Assembly: GCA_023265235.1 (NCBI GenBank)
Contig: JAHFUF010000063.1
Location: 1 to 12,712 of the forward strand
From: Blastocatellia bacterium
GTDB lineage: Bacteria; Acidobacteriota; Blastocatellia; Chloracidobacteriales; JADJPF01
DNA length: 12,712 nt
Reading direction: 5' to 3'
Position numbers and translations under genes: made by a program. Position 1 is the first letter of the stretch, and each line of letters opens with the position of its first letter. The notes beneath the pieces were generated by a model. That model searched no databases, was not told the origin of the DNA, and saw nothing but the letters and a program-made list of their open reading frames with translations. Below, one piece after another: positions 6,896-12,712 of the stretch.

Positions 6896-6966
6896 GGCTT
6901 AAAAGTAGAGCTTCGTTTCCACTGTCTTGAGTCTGGCATTAATTTATTTAATTTATTAAAGTAAGT

Positions 6967-6972
6967 TATAAT
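6967..6972 (+). promoter_or_regulatory. Isolated consensus -10 element upstream of the kinase
   Basis: A perfect TATAAT lies in the 177-base spacer before the kinase, about 100 bases ahead of its probable start. The bases 17 upstream (TTATTT) make a poor -35. It may give the kinase its own promoter, but evidence is thin. Confidence 0.25.
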
Positions 6973-7057
6973 CATTGGCTAACATATAGTAACTATCGCT
7001 TTAGTATTAAAAATTTTGCTAAAGTCTTCTTATAATTTTATGTATCATTTTTGTATA

Positions 7058-7064
7058 GAAAGGG
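7058..7064 (+). promoter_or_regulatory. Ribosome binding site that decides the kinase start (GTG 7073)
   Basis: GAAAGGG sits eight bases before GTG 7073. The upstream in-frame alternatives, ATG 7040 and TTG 7016, have no Shine-Dalgarno sequence, so the GTG is preferred. Confidence 0.6.
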
Positions 7065-7072
7065 TTATAGAT

Positions 7073-8788
7073 GTGGACTATATAAGCTCTTTATTCAAAG
7101 GTTTAATAGAAAGATTTTCTCAACTCCCAGAAAATGTTCCTAAAGAACATTATCGTTATTTTGTGCTTACTAACTATCTTTATATATTAGCTTTTTTTGC
7201 TCATGTGGGGCTGCTGATTTCTTTTACTCTAGTAGGAATAAATAGCCTAGCTTTTTTTAATATTGGTAGTTGTTTGCTTTTTATTACTGCTTTTATTACC
7301 AACCAAAGAGGATATCTTGTTCTTAGTATTATTATTGCCGCATTTGAAATTATTGCCCATGCAATGGTCTGTGTTTATATATTAGGATGGTCTTCGGGCT
7401 TTCAATATTATATTTTAGGACTAATAATTACATTTTTTGCCTCTCCATTAAAAAAACTTAACCTCAAAGTAAGCCTTGCTGCTTCAATGGCTTTAATTTA
7501 CATATCATTAAACTACTATACTCAAAATGCTTTACCTATCAAGTTTTTAGCTCCTATTGTCCTTAACAGCTTTAATGTAGTGAATCTATTAGTTTGTATT
7601 TTTGCTCTTTCCTTTTCTATTTTTGCTAGTGATAAGGCAGCAGCAAAAGCCGAAAGCCGACTAGCAGAAGCACTTAAGAAAGTAAAACAGGCACAACTTG
7701 AGACAGAAGAAAAGAATCAAGAATTAGCTAGTAAAAACCAGGAAATGGCTAAGAAAAATCAAGAATTAGCTAGTAAAAATGAAGAGTTGACCAAATCCTA
7801 CAAAAGAGCAAACCTAATCTTTTCTGCCTTGTCTGAAGCTTTACCAGGCACAATATTAGAAGGAAAATATCGGTTAGACGACAAAATTGGTGCTGGTGGA
7901 TTTGGTGCTGTCTTTAGTGCTACTCACTTAATTACTAAACGACATGTTGCGGTAAAAGTCTTTCAACCAATGGGGTCTAATGCTACAGCCGAAGGGCTAG
8001 AACGGTTTCAGCTAGAAGCTATTTTGGCTTCTAGAGTTAACCACCATAATGCAATTGAGGTTATGGATTCAGGTTTGTCTGGTGGGATTGCTTTTATAAT
8101 TATGGAGCTACTTAAGGGACATTCATTATCTGAGGAGTTAAAGAAAAAAAATATTATGTCGCCTAAGCGTTGTGCTGAAATCCTTTTACCTGTGTGTGAT
8201 GTTTTGGCTAAAGCACATTCGGCTGGGATTATTCACCGAGATATAAAACCAGAAAATATCTTTCTACATTACTCTGAGCAAGGAGAAGTAGTTAAAGTTG
8301 TTGATTTTGGAATTGCTAAATTACAAGGCGAGATTGAAGGCGTAGCAGAACAAAACTTAACAGGAGTTGGAGGAATGATAGGCACACCTACTTATATGTC
8401 CCCAGAGCGATTAATGAGTAATACCTGTGAAGCCCCGTCAGATGTTTACAGTGTAGGCATTATGCTTTATGAAATGCTTTGTGGCCAACCTCCTTTTCAA
8501 TCAAATGATCTATGGAAAACTATACAAATGCACCTTAACGATGCACCACCACCAATGAAAGCGACAAACCCAGAGGTTTCATCAGAAATAGAAGCCATTG
8601 TTTTACAAACACTTAAAAAAGACCCTAATGAGCGACCAAGTGCTAGAGTTTTAGCAGAGGAATTTGCTAAAGCCTTAAATATTGAGCTAAAACCAGAAAG
8701 TAGAGGACATACTCAAATGTTAAGCTCTGAAAAAACCGTAAATAGAACTTTATCTAATCCTGGTAGTATAAAAACAAAACCCCTCTAA
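7073..8788 (+). CDS. Six-helix membrane eukaryotic-like Ser/Thr protein kinase
   Basis: A 571-residue protein from GTG 7073; starting at TTG 7016 would give 590. Residues 34-185 form about six transmembrane helices, with a conserved-looking GWSSGFQYY at 105-113. A charged helix then leads into four exact heptads (KNQELAS, KNQEMAK, KNQELAS, KNEELTK; 214-241). The Hanks-type kinase domain fills about 266-540: glycine loop G273-AGGFG278, catalytic K295 (VAVK), HRD 388-390 with N395, DFG 411-413, GTPTYMSPE activation segment and SDVYSVGIMLYEML. All key residues are present, so it should be active. The layout is the reverse of PknB, with sensor first and kinase last, and resembles the membrane-plus-signalling-helix input of cyclases and GGDEF proteins. 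The kinase wording is close to Acidobacteriota kinases as I recall them. A role in controlling the adjacent MoxR/VWA genes is inferred from position. Confidence 0.93.
   Translation: MDYISSLFKGLIERFSQLPENVPKEHYRYFVLTNYLYILAFFAHVGLLISFTLVGINSLAFFNIGSCLLFITAFITNQRGYLVLSIIIAAFEIIAHAMVCVYILGWSSGFQYYILGLIITFFASPLKKLNLKVSLAASMALIYISLNYYTQNALPIKFLAPIVLNSFNVVNLLVCIFALSFSIFASDKAAAKAESRLAEALKKVKQAQLETEEKNQELASKNQEMAKKNQELASKNEELTKSYKRANLIFSALSEALPGTILEGKYRLDDKIGAGGFGAVFSATHLITKRHVAVKVFQPMGSNATAEGLERFQLEAILASRVNHHNAIEVMDSGLSGGIAFIIMELLKGHSLSEELKKKNIMSPKRCAEILLPVCDVLAKAHSAGIIHRDIKPENIFLHYSEQGEVVKVVDFGIAKLQGEIEGVAEQNLTGVGGMIGTPTYMSPERLMSNTCEAPSDVYSVGIMLYEMLCGQPPFQSNDLWKTIQMHLNDAPPPMKATNPEVSSEIEAIVLQTLKKDPNERPSARVLAEEFAKALNIELKPESRGHTQMLSSEKTVNRTLSNPGSIKTKPL
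7715..7779. repeat. 42-bp-period repeat encoding heptads of the kinase linker
   Basis: A 23-base segment starting AATCAAGAATTAGC occurs identically at 7715-7737 and 7757-7779, an offset of 42 bases or two heptads. It shows that the coiled-coil linker grew by internal duplication. Confidence 0.8.
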
Positions 8789-8795
8789 ACTTTAT

Positions 8796-8828
8796 CTCTA
8801 ACAGGTAGAGCTAGTTAAGAGTTTTTAT
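8796..8828 (+). terminator. Weak intrinsic terminator after the kinase gene
   Basis: CTCTAAC (8796-8802) can pair with GTTAAGAG (8814-8821) with one bulged A around an 11-base loop, followed by TTTTTATT. The stem is short and AT-rich, so read-through into the next gene is likely. Confidence 0.4.
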
Positions 8829-8915
8829 TAGCATATTATTGAGCTAAACGTTGGAACATTTTTCTTTACCTGGTGTCTTAAATAATTGTTTTGCGCCAAA
8901 ATATGGCCTTTTGGT

Positions 8916-8921
8916 AGGGAG
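8916..8921 (+). promoter_or_regulatory. Ribosome binding site that decides the DUF6599-like start (TTG 8928)
   Basis: AGGGAG is six bases before TTG 8928. Starting there gives a clean signal peptide, whereas the upstream TTG at 8886 has no RBS and would add 14 residues in front of it. Confidence 0.65.
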
Positions 8922-8927
8922 AACACT

Positions 8928-10169
8928 TTGAGAAAGAATATTTTTTATCTTACCTTAATATTTTTTATTTTCTCTTTAGGACTAACTCACATTTCTTTTG
9001 CTGATGAAAAACCTCAACAAGAAAAAAAACAAGAAAATAAAAGTCTTAAAATAGACATTTTTGCTGGCGCAATAAGTGGATTGACAGCAAAAACGCCAAT
9101 AGTTTTGTTTCCTACAAATAATGAAACATCCCTTACTGCTGAAAAGGTTTATCAGGAGTATGGGGTTGAACGCTTAGTAGAGACTTACTATGGTGACTTT
9201 CGAGTACGTGTTTTTTTTACAAAATACCCTAATCAAGCTTATGGGCTTTATACCTTCTACCGCGATCCATTGGCCTCAGCAACAGACTTTGGCACAGAAG
9301 GCGACTTAGATGTAGTAGAGGGTAAGGTAATCTTTTGGCAAGGAACAAGGTTTGTCCAAATAGAGGCTAAAAAAGCCGGTTCTAACATACAAACCCTGAT
9401 AAAGCTTGCTGAAGGTGTTTCAGAGAAAATCCTAGCTTTAGACAAAAAAACTATGGTAGATGCAGATATAGAGCTAGCAAAAAAGCTTCCTAGTGTTATT
9501 CGCAACTTGCCAGAAGGAAGCTTAAAGCTACGAACTGCTAGGTATGTTTTAGGGCCAGAGGCTTTAGCAAATATCTTGGGTAGAAGTGTTACACAATATG
9601 ATTTTTACCCAAATATGGGGACAGAAATTGCTTATGCACGCTTTGAACAAGATACAGGCAAAATGTCTTTTTTAATTATTGAGCACCACACCCCACAACA
9701 ATCCATTGCTGCTTTTAAGAAAATTACTGACTATCGAAACTCTCTACCAGAAACAGAAAAAAATAAGATCGTATTAAAAAGAGAAGGTAACTATATTATT
9801 GAAGCGGATGATTTTGCTTCTGCTGAAATGGCCAAAAAGCTAGTTGATGGAGTCCAATATAGCTATGTTGTAAAATGGCTTAATGAAGATACTCCTGTAG
9901 ACAATGGTCGCACTATTGCTAGTGAAGCAATTAAGACAGGGAAAATACTAACAAGTGTGTTTGGGTTAATTGGGGTTGGTTTGGTGTTTGCTGTTATTGG
10001 TGGAGTTGGTTTAGGTCTTCTTGTATTTTATTTCCGCCGTCGTGACAAGTTAGTTGTAGAAAGCTATAGTGACGCTGGTGGAATGATGAGACTTAATCTT
10101 GATGGTATTTCAGTACGCATTTTGCCAAGAACAGAACAAAATAAAAATTTTATTGGTGATGGCAAATAA
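8928..10169 (+). CDS. Exported, C-terminally membrane-anchored DUF6599-like protein
   Basis: A 413-residue protein from TTG 8928. Residues 1-25 are a signal peptide (MRKNIF, hydrophobic stretch, ISFA before D26), followed by a Lys/Glu/Gln-rich linker. The large middle region (about 40-340) appears to hold two related halves; both include a segment about gaining or scoring a change in a sequence such as VRVFFTKYPNQAYGLYTFYR and ARFEQDTGKMSFLIIEHHTPQQSIAAFKKI. A glycine-rich membrane helix spans 343-369, then the positive stretch RRRDK and a 40-residue cytoplasmic tail. This pattern recalls DUF6599, which I associate with Acidobacteriota; the function is unknown. It ends 22 bases before moxR, so it probably belongs to the MoxR operon and may be an envelope partner or substrate of that system. 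Confidence 0.75.
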   Translation: MRKNIFYLTLIFFIFSLGLTHISFADEKPQQEKKQENKSLKIDIFAGAISGLTAKTPIVLFPTNNETSLTAEKVYQEYGVERLVETYYGDFRVRVFFTKYPNQAYGLYTFYRDPLASATDFGTEGDLDVVEGKVIFWQGTRFVQIEAKKAGSNIQTLIKLAEGVSEKILALDKKTMVDADIELAKKLPSVIRNLPEGSLKLRTARYVLGPEALANILGRSVTQYDFYPNMGTEIAYARFEQDTGKMSFLIIEHHTPQQSIAAFKKITDYRNSLPETEKNKIVLKREGNYIIEADDFASAEMAKKLVDGVQYSYVVKWLNEDTPVDNGRTIASEAIKTGKILTSVFGLIGVGLVFAVIGGVGLGLLVFYFRRRDKLVVESYSDAGGMMRLNLDGISVRILPRTEQNKNFIGDGK

Positions 10170-10191
10170 AACTTCCTAAATAGGTAAAATA

Positions 10192-11208
10192 ATGCAAGTT
10201 GATGTTCAACAGTTAACCGCGATAGTCGCTCAAGAAGCTCCAAAAATAGCTAGATTGATTGCAGAAATACGTAAGCGTGTAATAGGGCAATCAATCCTCT
10301 TAGAGCGTTTATTAGTAGGGCTATTAACAGGGGGACATATCCTCTTAGAAGGCGTTCCTGGGTTAGCAAAAACCTTGACAATCAAAACCTTGTCAGAGTG
10401 TTTAGATCTGGGGTTTCACCGTATCCAATTTACTCCAGACCTTTTACCTGCCGATTTAATTGGAACATTAATTTATAATCAAAAAAGTGGAGACTTTGTT
10501 GCTCGTCGTGGGCCAGTTTTTGCCAATATGATTTTGGCAGATGAAATTAATCGTGCTCCTGCAAAAGTCCAAAGTGCCCTACTAGAAGCTATGCAGGAAA
10601 GACGAGTCACTATTGGAGACACTACTTACTCTTTACCTGAACCTTTTTTAGTTCTAGCAACACAAAACCCTATAGACCAAGAAGGAACTTACCCTTTACC
10701 TGAAGCACAAGTAGACCGCTTTATGTTAAAAGTTGTAGTAGATTATCCTTCACGCAAAGAAGAAAGAGATATGCTCGATAGGCTTGTTTCAAACACTTCT
10801 CAAGGTGATGCAGGGGATGCTGGTGCAATTGTAGTAGAAAAGGTTTTGTCTAAAAGCGATTTAGTAGCATTACGTTCTACTGTCAACAAGATTTATGTTG
10901 ATGAACGAGTAAAAGATTATTGTTTAGATATTGTACAAGCTACTCGAAACCCTAACTTAATCAAACTTGAGGAGTTAAAGACCTTGATACGCTATGGTGC
11001 TTCGCCTCGTGCCACAATTTATTTAACTTTGGCTGCAAAAGCATATGCTTACCTAAAAGGGCGAGCTTATGTTATTCCAGATGATGTTAAAATGATTTGT
11101 TATGATGTGTTAAGACATAGACTCTTACTCACTTATGAAGCAGAAGCAGAAAATGTTACCTCAGATGAGCTAATTAGACGTATTTTAGAGCGTGTGGCTA
11201 CCCCATAA
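10192..11208 (+). CDS. MoxR family AAA+ ATPase
   Basis: A 338-residue cytoplasmic ATPase of the MoxR branch of AAA+ proteins, which act as chaperones that mature or activate VWA-containing partners. Walker A is GVPGLAKT (54-61), Walker B is ILADEINRAP with D117-E118, sensor 1 is N159 in LATQNP, and the arginine-bearing EAQVDRFML follows near 180. The C-terminal lid contains GASPRATIYL. Length and motif order are standard for the family. The ATG at 10192 has AGG about 8 bases upstream. The DUF58 gene begins 18 bases after its stop, the classic MoxR-DUF58 pairing. Its likely clients are the VWA and BatD-like proteins encoded about 4 kb upstream. Confidence 0.95.
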   Translation: MQVDVQQLTAIVAQEAPKIARLIAEIRKRVIGQSILLERLLVGLLTGGHILLEGVPGLAKTLTIKTLSECLDLGFHRIQFTPDLLPADLIGTLIYNQKSGDFVARRGPVFANMILADEINRAPAKVQSALLEAMQERRVTIGDTTYSLPEPFLVLATQNPIDQEGTYPLPEAQVDRFMLKVVVDYPSRKEERDMLDRLVSNTSQGDAGDAGAIVVEKVLSKSDLVALRSTVNKIYVDERVKDYCLDIVQATRNPNLIKLEELKTLIRYGASPRATIYLTLAAKAYAYLKGRAYVIPDDVKMICYDVLRHRLLLTYEAEAENVTSDELIRRILERVATP

Positions 11209-11226
11209 AATAAATAACACTTCCAA

Positions 11227-12147
11227 ATGAAAGAGCAAAAAATAACTCCACCAAATAAAACCCTTAGTTTGCCTCCTGAATTGGCACAAAAAATTAAGCT
11301 TTTTGAAATCCATAGTCGCAGGCTAATTGTACGCGGTTTTGCTGGAGAATATCGCAGTGTTTTTCGTGGCCAAGGGATGGAATTTGATGAAGTGCGACCC
11401 TACACTCCTGGTGATGATGTTAGGTTAATTGATTGGAATGTTTCTGCTCGTACTGGGGAACTGTACATAAAAAAACATATTGAAGAGAGAGAACAAACAG
11501 TTTTACTAGTAGTCGATCTTTCAAAGTCTGGCGATTTTACCACTACAAACCGAACTAAGCGTGAGATAGCAGCAGAAATATGCTGTATTTTAGGATTTGC
11601 TGCCGCCACTAATAATGACCGTGTAGGGCTACTTTTATTTACAGACCAAGTAGAAAAATACGTTCCACCACAAAAAGGACTTAAGCATGCTCTAAGAATT
11701 GTTAGAGATTTACTATTAACGGAACCTGTTAGCCCTAAAACTAGTATTAGTTCTGCACTTAATTACTTAAATCAGATTTTACGACGACCAGCAGTGGTTT
11801 TTTTAGTCTCAGATTTTTTAGACAAAGACTTTGCTAGAGCATTAAAAATTACTAGCCATCGCCATGAAATAGTTGCTATTGAGTTAGCGGATTTACGAGA
11901 AAAGTCTTTGCCTAAAGTAGGGTTAATCGAGGTAATAGATTCAGAAACAGGGGAAAACCTGCTCCTAGATAGTAGTAGTAAGTTGTTTCAGGAAAACTTT
12001 CAGTGCATTATTGAAGAAGAAAGAGTTTTTCTTAAGAAACTTTTTGCACAACTTTCTATTGATTATGTAAAATTAACTACAAATGAGCCTTATGAAGCAA
12101 GTTTGCGAAAGCTTTTTGCAACGCGCTCTAGGCGTTTAATTAAATAA
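11227..12147 (+). CDS. DUF58 domain protein, VWA-like partner of MoxR
   Basis: A 306-residue soluble protein. The DUF58 signature FRGQGMEFDEVRPYTPGDD runs from 46 to 64 and continues into DVRLIDWNVSARTGELYIKK. It is followed by a VWA-like fold with DLSKS at 96-100 (a D-x-S-x-S MIDAS pattern) and VVFLVSDFLD further on. Some DUF58 proteins carry N-terminal membrane helices; this one does not, so it is probably cytoplasmic and could contact MoxR directly. It has no clear Shine-Dalgarno sequence and starts 18 bases after moxR, so coupling is likely. Three bases separate its stop from the next gene. Confidence 0.94.
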   Translation: MKEQKITPPNKTLSLPPELAQKIKLFEIHSRRLIVRGFAGEYRSVFRGQGMEFDEVRPYTPGDDVRLIDWNVSARTGELYIKKHIEEREQTVLLVVDLSKSGDFTTTNRTKREIAAEICCILGFAAATNNDRVGLLLFTDQVEKYVPPQKGLKHALRIVRDLLLTEPVSPKTSISSALNYLNQILRRPAVVFLVSDFLDKDFARALKITSHRHEIVAIELADLREKSLPKVGLIEVIDSETGENLLLDSSSKLFQENFQCIIEEERVFLKKLFAQLSIDYVKLTTNEPYEASLRKLFATRSRRLIK

Positions 12148-12150
12148 ACT

Positions 12151-12555
12151 ATGTATTGTCCTTCTTGCAGTATAGAGAATAAAAGCAGTGATTTTTGTGA
12201 ACACTGTGGTACTAACCTAGTAATAGTCCAACAATTTTTGCTTAGATCAGATGCTAAAGCTAAACGTAGCAAATTGGTTAGTCGCTCAGGGCTTGTGTCT
12301 ATAACTGTTTCAGAAGGCTTTGCTTGGACGCTTTCTGCCCTAGGAATATTTGTACTAATAATTTTTCTTGCCACTTTGTTTCTTTCCAGAAACGCATATG
12401 ATAACACGCAAGCTTATATGGCTTTTGCTATTTTAATCGCGCTAGTAGCCTTTTGTGGTATCCCTTTGCTATTTGGGTTGGTTCTACTTCTCAAAGATAT
12501 TACCGAAGTAAGACAAAAAAAATCTACCTCTAACAATCAGGAAAAAGAAAGCTGA
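12151..12555 (+). CDS. Zinc-ribbon protein with two membrane helices
   Basis: A 134-residue protein starting with a zinc-ribbon of the CxxC...CxxC type: C3, C6, C16 and C19, in YCPSC and FCEHCG. After a basic stretch (about 32-46) two hydrophobic helices span about 57-79 and 88-114, followed by a charged tail. The zinc ribbon would face the cytoplasm if the tail does too, which suits the positive residues flanking the helices. It begins three bases after the DUF58 stop, so it is the last visible member of this operon. Small zinc-ribbon membrane proteins are common in signalling and secretion contexts, but no specific function can be given. Confidence 0.85.
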   Translation: MYCPSCSIENKSSDFCEHCGTNLVIVQQFLLRSDAKAKRSKLVSRSGLVSITVSEGFAWTLSALGIFVLIIFLATLFLSRNAYDNTQAYMAFAILIALVAFCGIPLLFGLVLLLKDITEVRQKKSTSNNQEKES

Positions 12556-12712
12556 TGGAGAAGAAAGCGATTTGCGGCAAGTTTCATGTTCCTCGAGTTT
12601 TACCAATTTAGGCAGCCCAAAGGGAGCGTAAGTTATTGAAAAAGCCAGTATTTGGAATTTTGGAATAGTTTCTAGGAGCGATGGAATCAAGAGAAAGCTC
12701 AAGAAAAGAATG
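12556..12712. other. Unassigned 3' end of the window
   Basis: No convincing gene is seen here. A TGATG overlap at 12553-12557 opens an 18-codon frame that stops at 12609-12611. An ATG at 12681 has AGGAG only two bases upstream and stays open to the window edge for ten codons, so it could be the start of a gene continuing beyond, but the spacing is poor. Confidence 0.3.

Noticed and set aside
6891..6913. Imperfect direct repeat AGTAGGGCTT / AGTAGAGCTT after the VWA gene
   Set aside because: Short, single pair, no hairpin and no recognisable role; likely chance.
6709..6975. 88-residue minus-strand frame
   Set aside because: Antisense to the 3' end of the VWA gene and part of the spacer; no recognisable motif.
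7016..7072. TTG 7016 or ATG 7040 as kinase start
   Set aside because: Neither has a Shine-Dalgarno sequence, whereas GTG 7073 has GAAAGGG at good spacing; the extra 19 residues add no recognisable element.
9257..9505. 82-residue minus-strand frame
   Set aside because: Antisense inside the DUF6599-like gene.
11400..11609. 69-residue minus-strand frame
   Set aside because: Antisense to the DUF58 signature region, which is clearly the coding strand.
12090..12407. 105-residue minus-strand frame
   Set aside because: Antisense across the DUF58/zinc-ribbon junction; the plus strand has the zinc-ribbon cysteines and tight operon spacing.
12484..12702. 72-residue minus-strand frame
   Set aside because: Overlaps the end of the zinc-ribbon gene and shows no RBS or motif.

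Overview
The window is AT-rich bacterial chromosome, densely coded, with GTG and TTG starts alongside ATG. The closest overall resemblance I can name is Acidobacteriota, perhaps near Blastocatellia. This rests on the wording of the Ser/Thr kinase domain, the DUF6599-like lipid-side protein next to MoxR/VWA genes, and the RimO variant with an enlarged linker. The placement comes from recalled family patterns, not a search; the low G+C is unusual for that phylum.

Left part (1-2741, minus strand): the 5' portion of rimO (cut by the window edge), a family 2 glycosyltransferase, a roughly 210-base spacer with a 7-bp triplet repeat and a doubtful 29-codon ORF, and a small coiled-coil protein whose core is a 45-bp tandem repeat. 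Middle (2742-4834): a plus-strand solitary adenine DNA methylase and a minus-strand exported monoheme protein resembling cytochrome P460 converge on a hairpin terminator.

Right part (4835-12555, all plus strand): a MoxR/VWA ('Bat'-type) locus. Its order is BatD-like protein, membrane VWA protein, six-helix membrane Ser/Thr kinase, exported DUF6599-like protein, MoxR AAA+ ATPase, DUF58 protein, and a zinc-ribbon membrane protein. The BatD/VWA pair and the MoxR/DUF58/zinc-ribbon group are tightly packed, and the DUF6599-like gene is only 22 bases ahead of moxR. The kinase has its own spacers on both sides. By analogy with known MoxR systems, the ATPase and DUF58 protein would act in the cytoplasm on VWA-containing membrane partners, giving an envelope remodelling, metal-insertion or chaperone role. 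The kinase could add a phosphorylation input.

The most striking non-genic signal is a perfect 20-bp palindrome inside the BatD-like gene (5578-5597). Its 14-bp centre, GTTTCACGTGAAAC, is identical to the centre of the bacterial parS (ParB-binding) consensus. It may be a chromosome-segregation site embedded in a coding region, which would place this locus in the origin-proximal part of the chromosome. I see no tRNA, rRNA, CRISPR array, insertion sequence or phage gene.
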